64,000 nucleotides of DNA. Source: Lautropia sp. Its GTDB lineage: Bacteria > Pseudomonadota > Gammaproteobacteria > Burkholderiales > Burkholderiaceae_E. Position 1 is the stretch's first letter. Each line of letters opens with the position of its first letter. The stretch is from NCBI GenBank assembly GCA_030527825.1, contig JAUNAC010000001.1:806001-870000 (forward strand). The letters run 5' to 3'. Made by a program: the position numbers and the translations under genes. Shown here in pieces: positions 26,329 through 33,947 of the stretch. A model generated the notes under the pieces. The model saw nothing but the letters and a program-made list of their open reading frames with translations. It was not told the DNA's origin and searched no databases.

Positions 26329-27237
26329 TCAGCTGGATTTGTTCGGCATCAGACTGGCGGCAAGCCGGGCAATGTGCTCTGGCCCGATGCCGCAGCAGCC
26401 GCCCACCATGGATGCACCAGCGGAGATCCACTGCTGTGCCCATGTCAGGTAGTTGTCGGGCGTAGTGTCTTTGCGGATCTCATCCAGACCATCATTGGCA
26501 GCACGCATCTCGCCGTGGCTGGCTTCGAACGCGTTGGCATAGACACCCAGGCGGATGCGTTCCCGGCCATTGCCCAGCTGCAGATAGGCTGCGGTTATTG
26601 CGGATGCCATGATCTCTGGCATGCTGCAATTGAACAGGATGGCTGATGCGCCAAGCTCCATCATGGCCTTGACCGCCTCTGACACCGCTTCTCCCGAGCG
26701 CAGGACCGGGACGTCGTGTGGCTGAGTATCTTCCAGCGTAAAGGACGCCCAAAAGGGTTTCCCATCCAGGGGGGTCTGGGATTTCCAGAAGGCGGCTTCA
26801 GCAATGCTGCTCTGGGTTTCCGCCAGCCAGATGTCTACGTGCGGGGCGAGTCCGCGTAACAGTGGAGCTGCCAGTGCTGGTGCACGTGCTGCATCGAACA
26901 GATCGGGGCGATATGAACCAAAGAGCGGCGGCAGGGAGGCAGCAACGCGAGTGCCTGCGCCACCTTCGGCAACCGCCTGGCGGGCGAGCCTGCCGGCAGT
27001 GTTGGCCAGATCTTCTGCTTCATGCGTGAAGCGCTCGCCGATGTGGAAGGGCACAATGGCGTAGCTGTTGGTGGTAATGACCTGCGATCCTGCGCGAATG
27101 AAGTCGAGATGGGTTTGCACGATGGCTTCGGGCGCTTCCGTCAGGGCCAGGGCCGACCATTCGGGCTGGCGAAAGGGGGCGCCTCTGCGTGCCAGTTCGC
27201 GGCCCATGCCGCCATCAAGCAATATGATGTCTTTCAT
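26329..27237 (-). CDS. mmuM: Homocysteine S-methyltransferase
   Basis: A 302-residue cobalamin-independent enzyme that transfers a methyl group, classically from S-methylmethionine, to homocysteine to form methionine. The N-terminus LLDGGMGRELARRG and TTNSYAIVP belong to the family. The zinc ligands are visible as Cys in LFNCSMPE and the pair in GGCCGIGPEHI. Size is typical. It is upstream of the APA permease on the same strand. The symbol follows E. coli; the methyl donor is inferred from the family only. Confidence 0.9.
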   Translation of the reverse strand: MKDIILLDGGMGRELARRGAPFRQPEWSALALTEAPEAIVQTHLDFIRAGSQVITTNSYAIVPFHIGERFTHEAEDLANTAGRLARQAVAEGGAGTRVAASLPPLFGSYRPDLFDAARAPALAAPLLRGLAPHVDIWLAETQSSIAEAAFWKSQTPLDGKPFWASFTLEDTQPHDVPVLRSGEAVSEAVKAMMELGASAILFNCSMPEIMASAITAAYLQLGNGRERIRLGVYANAFEASHGEMRAANDGLDEIRKDTTPDNYLTWAQQWISAGASMVGGCCGIGPEHIARLAASLMPNKSS

Positions 27238-27337
27238 GATGAGGTTGGGTATTGTCTATGATGCGGGTAGGGGCGTGCTGCGCATGGCTCTGCCGTCCAG
27301 GCTGAAGGGGGCACGAGATTGCGTATGAGGCGTTGGA

Positions 27338-28252
27338 TCATTGTCGGCCCCGCAGCTTCTGGATCGCCAGAAAGATACTTGCCAGCACCGTGCCGCTCGC
27401 CAGACCGATCAGTCCTTGGGCCGTAGGCAGTGCTAAGGAATGTAACCATGGTGGCAGCGCGACCTGATTAACGAGGCTCTCCAGCATTGCATGGCCAGAA
27501 GGGATGCCATGGACGAGGATGCCACCGCCCACCAGAAACATGGCGACGGTGCCGGCAATGCTGAGACCCTTCATCATCCAGGGCGCGGCCTGCAGGATGG
27601 AACGGCCCAGGGCGCGGCCCAGTGTAGGTAGGCCATTGCCCTGGAGACGGCTGAGATACAGGCCCAGATCATCCAGTTTGACGATGGCGGCAACGACGCC
27701 ATAGACACCAAGGGTCATGGCAATGGCGATCATGGTCATGACGCTGATCTGAACTGTGAACGGCTGGGCTGCGACAATGCCCAGGGTAATGGCAATAATT
27801 TCAGCTGACAGAACGAAATCGGTTCGCACGGCTCCCTTGACGCGAGCCTTCTCATCGAGCGGAGGCTCTTGCTCGGCTGGGGAGGGCTGGTGGTGAGAGC
27901 CCTGCTTCTGGCGTTTGTGCAGCAGAAAGTGCAACAGTTTTTCTGCGCCTTCGAAACAGAGAAAGAGTCCGCCAACGGTCAGCAGTGGCGTGACGAGCGC
28001 TGGTGCCAGCGAGCTGATAAGGAGAGCCAAGGGCACCAGAATGGCCTTGTTTAGCAGAGAGCCTTTGCATACTGCCCAGACAACTGGAAGCTCCCGGTCA
28101 GCGCGTACCCCAGTTACTTGTTGCGCATTGAGTGCGAGGTCGTCGCCCAGGACACCTGTGGTCTTGGCGCCGGCTGTTTTGGTCAGAACGGCAATATCAT
28201 CAAGCAGGCTGGCAATGTCATCGATAAGTGAGATCAGATTGGCGAGAGCCAT
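27338..28252 (-). CDS. yedI: DUF808 (YedI) family membrane protein
   Basis: A 304-residue protein beginning MALANLISLIDDIASLLDDIA, the DUF808 signature, followed by TKTAGAKTTGVLGDDLALNAQQV. Several hydrophobic segments (about residues 70-100 and 155-300) mark an inner-membrane protein. A charged insertion at about 110-145 (HKRQKQGSHHQPSPAEQEPP) is on the hydrophilic side. No function is established. The 231-base region upstream (28253-28483) holds no supportable gene and presumably its promoter. Confidence 0.88.
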   Translation of the reverse strand: MALANLISLIDDIASLLDDIAVLTKTAGAKTTGVLGDDLALNAQQVTGVRADRELPVVWAVCKGSLLNKAILVPLALLISSLAPALVTPLLTVGGLFLCFEGAEKLLHFLLHKRQKQGSHHQPSPAEQEPPLDEKARVKGAVRTDFVLSAEIIAITLGIVAAQPFTVQISVMTMIAIAMTLGVYGVVAAIVKLDDLGLYLSRLQGNGLPTLGRALGRSILQAAPWMMKGLSIAGTVAMFLVGGGILVHGIPSGHAMLESLVNQVALPPWLHSLALPTAQGLIGLASGTVLASIFLAIQKLRGRQ

Positions 28253-28483
28253 GTGAAAACGCTATTCCGGAGGATGTCGGTTGGTCCATGAAACCATCGA
28301 ATGTACCTGATCGGTCCGGGTTTGTTAGCGATACAGGGACGCGGTGTACGGATGACCGCCCAGATAGGAGGGGGCCCGGTTGTTTCTCCATCAGGATGGA
28401 GGCGCCAGTTTCTTGGCGATGCAGACCGCCATTTGCACAGGCGACATCTTTCCGCACGGATATGTTTCCACCCGGCGGTGAGA

Positions 28484-28951
28484 TCAGGTCTTGTCAGCTT
28501 GCCACCTGGTGACAATATCAGGATGCCAGACCAGATGACATGCACTGTCTTGCGTCACGCGTACGGCGGCATTCTGCCGGAAGAGTCGAAGCCAGTCGTT
28601 CAACAGGGGCAAGGGCAGATCGAACAGGCAGAAACCGGGTTCAGGTTGCCACTGACCATCGGGGTCCTCCCCCCGTGCAGGTAACCAGCCGAGGCCACTG
28701 TGCAATATGGTGGTCTGTAGCCGGGATTGCAGGGCATCGTTTTCAGTGTGCGTCAGAGCCTGGCCAAATGGGTTCCAGGCGGTCAATATGCTTGCTGAAC
28801 AGGCATGATGGCGCGCTAGCCATTGCTGGTGCTGTTGCGGGGCATCTCCAATCCGCAGGCGGACAACGGGCTGGTCATCTGCCAGGTAGTCTGTGTTCTC
28901 GTAGGCATGAATGGTGCCCTGGTCAGGCAGGAGGCAGGGAGCTCGACTCAT
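28484..28951 (-). CDS. DUF3293 domain protein
   Basis: A 155-residue protein matching the DUF3293 pattern: an early Tyr-rich strand (HAYENTDYL), SILTAWNPFGQALTHTEN (the family's Asn-Pro/Asn motif), then GWLPARGEDPDGQWQPEPGFCLF. Function is unknown. Its ATG at 28951 overlaps the stop codon of the SH3-domain gene by four bases, so the two are translated as a coupled pair. Confidence 0.8.
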   Translation of the reverse strand: MSRAPCLLPDQGTIHAYENTDYLADDQPVVRLRIGDAPQQHQQWLARHHACSASILTAWNPFGQALTHTENDALQSRLQTTILHSGLGWLPARGEDPDGQWQPEPGFCLFDLPLPLLNDWLRLFRQNAAVRVTQDSACHLVWHPDIVTRWQADKT

Positions 28952-29778
28952 TTGAGCACCCGTCCATTGGGCGTGACAAACTGATTTCCGGGTAGTGGCC
29001 GCTCACTTGGCGTATATTCCGGTATGGATGGACCTGGCTGGCTACCGTTTGCAGGACGCAATGGATTCACGCGAGCAGGTGGCGGTATGTTGTTGGGAGG
29101 AAAGCCGTAGCCTGGCCTGACATAGATCGGGGGTTGCGGGTATGTTGGCGCTGCCTGATAGATCGGTGGTGGTGGGGGCGGATAGGCAGGAGCAGGCGCG
29201 TAGATGACGGCAGGCGGCTGGACATATATTTGAGGATTGGGTTCGATATAGATGGGCGGATGAAACTGGGGCTGGGCATGCCAGCTGCGTTCTATTTCGA
29301 TCGTGGTGTTGCCTGTCTGGCTCCGCACCCGATAGGTTTCCAGAGCGGGCGCAAATTGCGGATCATGGAACCAGGGCTGATTCCGATAATGGGTGCTCCA
29401 GTAGGGGCCCAGAGCAAAAGGGGTCACTGGAATGTCCAGATCCGGAGCCACCACGGACACCGGTCGGCCGTAGCCATTGATGATGATGCCCATAGTGCGG
29501 GTATTCATCCAGCCTCGCTGGTCACCAGCCAGAACATCACACCAGCCAAAATCAGGCAGGCATCCGAGGATGGTGACCGGCGTTTGGGGGGTGAGGCGCT
29601 CCAGTTGCGGGTAGCCTGCTGCCGGACCCGCATAGAGCCCGGACATTTGAACGGTGAATGCCTTGGTTGGACGAGCCTGTGCGTTTCCACACAGAACCAG
29701 GGCAGTGGCAGTCAGGCAGAACAGGACGAAAGAACCCACCCTGCCAAAACGTAGGGAGTAATAAGGGGAACGGAACAT
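28948..29778 (-). CDS. Exported SH3-like domain protein with proline-rich tail
   Basis: From ATG 29778 (MFRSPYY) the protein has 276 residues and a 35-residue signal peptide ending NAQA; ATG 29823 would add 15 residues. Residues about 36-100 form a bacterial SH3-like domain (MSGLYAGPAAGYPQLERL, then GCLPDFGWCDVLAGDQRGWM). A middle region with ALGPYWSTHYRNQPWFHDP follows, then about 90 residues dominated by Pro and Tyr (IYIEPNP, YPPPPPPIY, PTYPQPPIYV). SH3b domains often bind the cell wall, so a periplasmic or surface role is inferred. It is coupled to the DUF3293 gene by a four-base overlap. Confidence 0.78.
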   Translation of the reverse strand: MFRSPYYSLRFGRVGSFVLFCLTATALVLCGNAQARPTKAFTVQMSGLYAGPAAGYPQLERLTPQTPVTILGCLPDFGWCDVLAGDQRGWMNTRTMGIIINGYGRPVSVVAPDLDIPVTPFALGPYWSTHYRNQPWFHDPQFAPALETYRVRSQTGNTTIEIERSWHAQPQFHPPIYIEPNPQIYVQPPAVIYAPAPAYPPPPPPIYQAAPTYPQPPIYVRPGYGFPPNNIPPPARVNPLRPANGSQPGPSIPEYTPSERPLPGNQFVTPNGRVLK

Positions 29779-29847
29779 GCTGACTACCGAAGAAGGCGGC
29801 TGAGGGAATATCCACATTATCATGGAACGGTATCCCGTCAGTTGGGG

Positions 29848-29876
29848 TTGACGGTGTTCTGTGACGGAACTGTTAT
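29848..29876 (+). promoter_or_regulatory. Probable sigma70 promoter for the DUF3025 gene
   Basis: TTGACG at 29848-29853 and TGTTAT at 29871-29876 are separated by exactly 17 bases. The -35 is five of six and the -10 four of six to consensus. It would start transcription about 50 bases before ATG 29930, which argues against the GTG at 29861 as start codon. Confidence 0.5.
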
Positions 29877-29929
29877 GCTGTCGTCGACGAAATCTCTGGA
29901 TACGCTGTTGGGGGTCTAGCACGTTCGAG

Positions 29930-30853
29930 ATGAAAGAACATCCGCTGCTGAAATGCCTAGACGGAGTGGGCTGGCAACATCCCGCTTTTGCACCCTATTG
30001 TCCTCTATTACGCAGGTTGCGTCGTCTTTTGACCGACAACGCGGCTCAATGGCGTCTGTCCCGGTCGGATGATGCCTCTGCGGATGGTCTGGCCTGTTGG
30101 GATGCCCACTATTGGCTGTCCGGGATGAATCGTCTGGCGAAATGGCGTGGTTTGCGCTCTGCCAGTGGGGTGCCTCTGCGTTTTGTGGGCGGCAGTGACG
30201 TGGGGGCGGTCGATTATGAACAGAGTGTTCTGTGGGAAGGGCGGATCCACTGCAAGCTCTCTGCCGGAGGGGCCAGGCATGATTTTCACAATGCACTGGT
30301 CTGGTTGCGCTTTCCACGGATAAAAGCCGCTATCAACTGGCTTCATTGCCAGCCTCCGGAAGCACTGGGGGGATCAGGATGTGCAGATGCAGGCGGTCTT
30401 TCCGGCGCTGCAGGGCAACGCAGTGCACTCCGGGATATGCTCACACTATTGGATGAAAACGGTGCGATCTGGCCGGATCCTCAGCCATTATGGACAAAGC
30501 TGCTGACCGGACATGCGTGGCAGGCATTGCTTGTGGATTTGCGTAATGAGCTACTCTTATCCGCCCACACACCAATTGTCATCGGCCACGGATTGCTTGA
30601 AAAGCTTCACGCGCCCTATAAATCCATGACGGCAAAGCTTTTTCCTTGCCCGGTCAGTCGTTACGCTGTGGATCGTGGCGTTGCCGATTATTTGCGCAGG
30701 CTGGCTGGACAGCCACGAGGTCTGCGGACGGGGTTGATGCTCCCGTTACCGATTCAGGGATGGCCCGGCTGGGATCCAGCCAATAAAGACCCTGGTTTTT
30801 ACAGCGATGAGGAGGTCTTTCGGCCACGGCGAACGGCTGTGTCCAGCAGATAA
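29930..30853 (+). CDS. DUF3025 family protein
   Basis: A 307-residue protein from ATG 29930 (MKEHPLLKCL); a GTG at 29861 would add 23 residues but overlaps a likely promoter. The family core is recognisable: HDFHNALVWLRFPRIKAAIN, RSALRDMLTLLDENGA, and near the C-terminus GHGLLEKLHAPYKSMTAK. DUF3025 proteins are cytoplasmic and uncharacterised. A Gly/Ala-rich loop at about 146-160 (GGSGCADAGGLSGAAGQ) is an insertion. It converges with the FimV-like gene; their stop codons are directly adjacent. Confidence 0.83.
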   Translation: MKEHPLLKCLDGVGWQHPAFAPYCPLLRRLRRLLTDNAAQWRLSRSDDASADGLACWDAHYWLSGMNRLAKWRGLRSASGVPLRFVGGSDVGAVDYEQSVLWEGRIHCKLSAGGARHDFHNALVWLRFPRIKAAINWLHCQPPEALGGSGCADAGGLSGAAGQRSALRDMLTLLDENGAIWPDPQPLWTKLLTGHAWQALLVDLRNELLLSAHTPIVIGHGLLEKLHAPYKSMTAKLFPCPVSRYAVDRGVADYLRRLAGQPRGLRTGLMLPLPIQGWPGWDPANKDPGFYSDEEVFRPRRTAVSSR

Positions 30854-31411
30854 TTATTTGGGGGGCAGATTGGCCTGTGCGGCAGGGTGAGGTACCTTGC
30901 GGAAAGAGTTCTGGTCCACTGTGGAATACCTTCCTCGGGAGAGGTCATTATTAGCACCACCGGTGGCCAGCGTTGTCCGCGCCTTACCGTTTTCCGGAAT
31001 ATTCAGACGCATCTGGTAGGGGCTGTCCGGATCACCCTGAACATCGACTGTCAGGACGATTTGCGGAGCCTGCACGTCTTCGGATGAATGAAATATGACG
31101 TATGGCGACGCATCCGGCCGCATGACCACAAAATTTTTGGTAATCGGTGCCCGAAATCCATCTGGTACGTCTGCATTCTTGACCAAAAATGCTACCGCGG
31201 TGGCGCGGTCATTCGGTGCACCTTCAAAGGGCAGCAGAACCTTGAGTGGTTGTCCTTGCTCGGACAGAACGACAGGTTCACCGAAATGTACGGGATATTC
31301 AACAGCGTGGGCAGGTAGGCAGGCGAGCAGGCTCGTGCCTATTGCAGTTATGGCAGCGAGATTTATGCGTATCGTCTGATCTGACAGTACACGCTTCACC
31401 AAATGTTTCAT
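30854..31411 (-). CDS. Short exported protein, FimV N-terminal-like
   Basis: Start taken at ATG 31411 (MKHLVKRVLS), with AGGATCC upstream; ATG 31426 would add five residues, and the open frame further upstream runs antisense through rnpB and is not coding. The product is 185 residues with a signal peptide ending PAHA. The mature start VEYPVHFGEPVVLSEQGQPL and the beta-rich stretch after it resemble the N-terminal domain of FimV-type proteins. The peptidoglycan-binding and cytoplasmic parts of FimV are absent. The C-terminal 45 residues are low complexity. Identity as a FimV relative is tentative. Confidence 0.6.
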   Translation of the reverse strand: MKHLVKRVLSDQTIRINLAAITAIGTSLLACLPAHAVEYPVHFGEPVVLSEQGQPLKVLLPFEGAPNDRATAVAFLVKNADVPDGFRAPITKNFVVMRPDASPYVIFHSSEDVQAPQIVLTVDVQGDPDSPYQMRLNIPENGKARTTLATGGANNDLSRGRYSTVDQNSFRKVPHPAAQANLPPK

Positions 31412-31530
31412 CTGCAGGATCCTCATGAGGAGAGCTGCGCAAGCATCCCTTTTGTTCACTTGACTGTCCAGTACGGAGGGATAAGTGGTTGGCGGCACAC
31501 GGTAGGCGCAGGTAGTGATACATTGCATAT

Positions 31531-31940
31531 GGGAGCGGGTCGGACGGTCGCCGGGTTTTTCCCGGAGGAAGGTCCGGACTCCAGCGGGCAGGATGCTGGC
31601 TAACGGCCAGGCGCCATAGGCTACCTTGTTGGGACGTCGTCCCATCCAGGCGCCCAAAGCGACGGACAGTGGCACAGAAAAAAAACCGCCCGGCATGCGA
31701 TTTGCCGGGTAAGGGTGAAAAGGTGGGGTAAGAGCCCACCGCACGGCTGGTGACAGGCGTGGCAGGCTAAACCCCATCCGGAGCAACATCATGTAGGCAC
31801 GCGACGCAGCCCAGGCTGCACAGGGCGCCCGCCCGAGCGTGCGGGTAGATGGCTAGAGCCAGCCGGTAACGGCTGGTCAAGAGGAATGATCGTCACATCG
31901 TGTAAGCGATGGACAGAATCCGGCCTATAGACCCGCTCCC
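31531..31940 (+). ncRNA. rnpB: RNase P RNA, bacterial type A
   Basis: The catalytic RNA that matures tRNA 5' ends. The outer helix P1 closes between GGGAGCGGGT (31531-31540) and ACCCGCTCCC (31931-31940), ten perfect pairs. The conserved core is present: GGAGGAAGGTCCGGACTCC at the 5' side of P4, the GGGTAAGGGTGAAAAGG and GGTAAGAGCCCACCGC segments, GAGGAATGATCGTCAC, and ACAGAATCCGGCCTATAG at the 3' side of P4. The length, about 410 bases, fits betaproteobacteria. Position beside mraZ is shared with other Burkholderiales. P4 carries a compensated pair change relative to the usual AAAGTCC/GGCTTA (see findings). Confidence 0.95.
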
Positions 31941-32120
31941 CTTTACCCTTCATGGCAACGTACTATCTGTCAAGGTGGGCGTGATGAGGCTGCTGATGCA
32001 GTCGTGAATAATCCAACGCTTGCTTGATCAGCCTATCACTTCAGCCATCTGTTTTAGGTCGTACAGCTGTCTCGACCTGTCATTACGGCGCATCATTTCG
32101 CCATCCAGACAACAGAGATC

Positions 32121-32155
32121 TCGCCGTTGGTCGGCCTGAATCGCCGCCGGTCGGC
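32121..32155. repeat. Two imperfect 15-bp direct repeats, 20-bp period
   Basis: TCGCCGTTGGTCGGC (32121-32135) and TCGCCGCCGGTCGGC (32141-32155) match at 13 of 15 positions. Each can fold as a small GCCG/CGGC hairpin, and a run of six T follows at 32161. This may be a weak terminator downstream of rnpB or a binding site. Confidence 0.5.
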
Positions 32156-32172
32156 TCCAATTTTTTCACAAT

Positions 32173-32192
32173 TGTTGTAGAAGTGTTGTAGA
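32173..32192. repeat. Two exact TGTTGTAGA repeats, 11-bp period
   Basis: TGTTGTAGA occurs at 32173-32181 and again at 32184-32192. The 11-base spacing is one helical turn, which would suit a dimeric DNA-binding protein, but it could be chance. Confidence 0.45.
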
Positions 32193-32327
32193 TAAATATC
32201 AATTAGTTGATGGCTTACTTTCATTGGCGGCGCTAAGTATGTGAAAAGTGGCCAGACGGTTGCTTTTCCTGGATGAGCGATGCTCTGTAAGTCATTGTCA
32301 TAGCAGGAAAAAATCTTTTCTCGTGAT

Positions 32328-32356
32328 TTGACGCTACCCGTAACCCCCCGTATTCT
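32328..32356 (+). promoter_or_regulatory. Main promoter of the dcw cluster
   Basis: TTGACG at 32328-32333 and TATTCT at 32351-32356 are separated by 17 bases, a good sigma70 promoter. Predicted transcription start is near 32363, leaving a leader of about 155 bases before mraZ. It lies immediately upstream of the MraZ boxes. Confidence 0.75.
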
Positions 32357-32364
32357 TCAGGCTG

Positions 32365-32399
32365 GTGGGGATTTGTGGGAAAAGGTGGGCCATAGTGGG
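32365..32399 (+). promoter_or_regulatory. MraZ operator: four GTGGG boxes at 10-bp spacing
   Basis: GTGGG occurs at 32365, 32375, 32385 and 32395, each separated by five bases, so the boxes lie on one face of the helix. MraZ is known to bind TGGGN repeats with 5-nt spacers and repress its own operon. The array starts at the predicted transcription start, ideal for autorepression of the dcw cluster. Confidence 0.85.
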
Positions 32400-32516
32400 A
32401 GAATCTCCCTATAGGCAAGCCCAATCAGGCTCTTCACCTCATACCCTGATCACGGTGCTTTTGAGTTGAACAACTGTAAGCACCATCGTCCTGACATCAA
32501 CCGGCTTGGTAGACCA

Positions 32517-32951
32517 ATGTTTGAAGGGAGTTTTCCACTGTCGCTGGATGCGAAGGGGCGCTTGACGATCCCGTCGCAGTGGCGTGGTGCTCTTGAAGAG
32601 CAGGGGGTGCACAAGCTTGTTCTGACCAGACACTTTGGCGACCTGTTGAGAATCTATCCATTGCCGGAATGGGAAAAGGTTCGCGAACACATCGCTTCGG
32701 TTCTGACATCCAAGGATGATCGGATTCGTCGCCTGTTGATTGGATCGGCAGAGACGGTGGAGATGGATGGGGCGGGGCGGATTTTGATTAGTCCGATCCT
32801 GCGCCGGGCAGGCAAGCTTGATCGGAAAGTGGTCATGGTCGGTGACCTTTCTCGTTTTGAGCTATGGGACGAGCAGATTTGGGAAGCCTATCTGGACAAG
32901 CAGGCTGCGGCGGGCTTGCCAGAAGACTTGGGTGACATCCCGGGCCTTTGA
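32517..32951 (+). CDS. mraZ: Transcriptional regulator MraZ
   Basis: A 144-residue protein with two AbrB-like (SpoVT/AbrB) repeats. The first repeat is FPLSLDAKGRLTIPSQWR and the second is EMDGAGRILISPILRR, each carrying the conserved DxxGR motif. MraZ forms ring-shaped oligomers that bind TGGGN repeats upstream of the dcw cluster, and four such repeats lie at 32365-32399. ATG 32517 (MFEGSF) is the standard start; the open frame reaches back to 32466. It is the first gene of the cluster, and rsmH starts 14 bases after it. Confidence 0.95.
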   Translation: MFEGSFPLSLDAKGRLTIPSQWRGALEEQGVHKLVLTRHFGDLLRIYPLPEWEKVREHIASVLTSKDDRIRRLLIGSAETVEMDGAGRILISPILRRAGKLDRKVVMVGDLSRFELWDEQIWEAYLDKQAAAGLPEDLGDIPGL

Positions 32952-32965
32952 GCCGGGGGAGGGGT

Positions 32966-33937
32966 ATGGAACGGGAAGGATATATGCCAGGAGGGCACCT
33001 GCCAGTGCTGTTGCATGAGGCAGTGTCGGGTTTGGCCATCCGACCCGATGGTTTTTATGTAGATGGCACATTTGGTCGAGGGGGGCACAGCAGACTGATC
33101 CTGCGCTCACTTGGGCCCGATGGCCGTTTGTTGGCATTGGATCGGGATCCAGAGGCTGTGGCGGCAGGTCAGGTATGGGCAAAAGAGATGAACGATGACC
33201 GGTTCGAAATTGTGCATGCCCGATTTTCGCTATTGGCTGATGTACTGGATGACCGTGGCGTGTCGCGGATTGATGGTCTGTTGCTGGATCTGGGGATTTC
33301 ATCCCCGCAGGTGGACGACCCTCGACGAGGGTTCAGTTTCAGCAATGATGGCCCACTGGATATGCGCATGGATCCAACCGAGGGCCTCTCAGTGCATGAA
33401 TGGCTGATGCAGGCCACGGTCGAACAGATTACTGAGGTATTGAAAAGAGATGGTGACGAACGGTTTGCTTTTCCGATTGCAAAGGAGATTGCTGCTCGCC
33501 GCGACCAGACCGACGGCAAGGGCATTCAGACAACACGACAGCTTGCCGATCTCGTGGCGGGGGTCATCCGTCGGCGGCAGAAGAATTCGCCGAAAAATCC
33601 GGCCACACGCACCTTTCAGGCTTTACGGATTCACGCCAATGACGAAGGGGGCGAACTCTCGCGGTGTCTGAGCAGTGTGATGCAAAGACTGGCGACAGGC
33701 GGGCGTCTCGCAGTCATTAGTTTTCATTCCACGGAAGATCGGGCCGTCAAGCGGTTTTTTGCACGTTATAGCGGACAACATGCCGAAAGGCACCCGGTGA
33801 CCGGCGCTTGGCTGGCTCAGCCTGAGCTGAAGACGGTGGGGCGGTATTTGCCGTCTGCGGATGAGGTCGTGGCAAATCCGCGTGCCCGTTCGGCAGTGCT
33901 TCGGGTGGCAGAGCGCCTGCGCCCCGCCGTGCATTAG
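32966..33937 (+). CDS. rsmH: 16S rRNA (cytosine-1402 N4)-methyltransferase
   Basis: A 323-residue SAM-dependent methyltransferase that modifies C1402 of 16S rRNA. Visible motifs are PVLLHEAVSGL, VDGTFGRGGHSR (SAM binding), LALDRDPEA, GLLLDLGISSPQVD, FSFSNDGPLDMRMD, and VISFHSTEDRAVKRFF. ATG 32966 follows the strong site GGGGGAGGGG. It is separated by 14 bases from mraZ and by 10 bases from ftsL. Confidence 0.97.
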   Translation: MEREGYMPGGHLPVLLHEAVSGLAIRPDGFYVDGTFGRGGHSRLILRSLGPDGRLLALDRDPEAVAAGQVWAKEMNDDRFEIVHARFSLLADVLDDRGVSRIDGLLLDLGISSPQVDDPRRGFSFSNDGPLDMRMDPTEGLSVHEWLMQATVEQITEVLKRDGDERFAFPIAKEIAARRDQTDGKGIQTTRQLADLVAGVIRRRQKNSPKNPATRTFQALRIHANDEGGELSRCLSSVMQRLATGGRLAVISFHSTEDRAVKRFFARYSGQHAERHPVTGAWLAQPELKTVGRYLPSADEVVANPRARSAVLRVAERLRPAVH

Positions 33938-33947
33938 GAGTATCAAG

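Larger units (their letters stand above)
31941..32327. other. Intergenic region between rnpB and the dcw promoter
   Basis: No supportable gene here. It contains two imperfect repeats (listed separately), the AT-rich stretch ATAAATATCAATTAG near 32192-32206, and a T-run at 32161-32166 that could end rnpB precursor transcripts. The small open frames present on both strands lack ribosome sites and domain content. Confidence 0.5.

Noticed and set aside
31412-31792. N-terminal extension of the FimV-like reading frame
   Set aside because: The extension runs antisense through rnpB; a signal peptide and ribosome site mark the real start at 31411.
32233-32424. 63-codon minus-strand open frame in the rnpB-mraZ gap
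   Set aside because: It covers the dcw promoter and MraZ boxes on the other strand and shows no domain or ribosome site.
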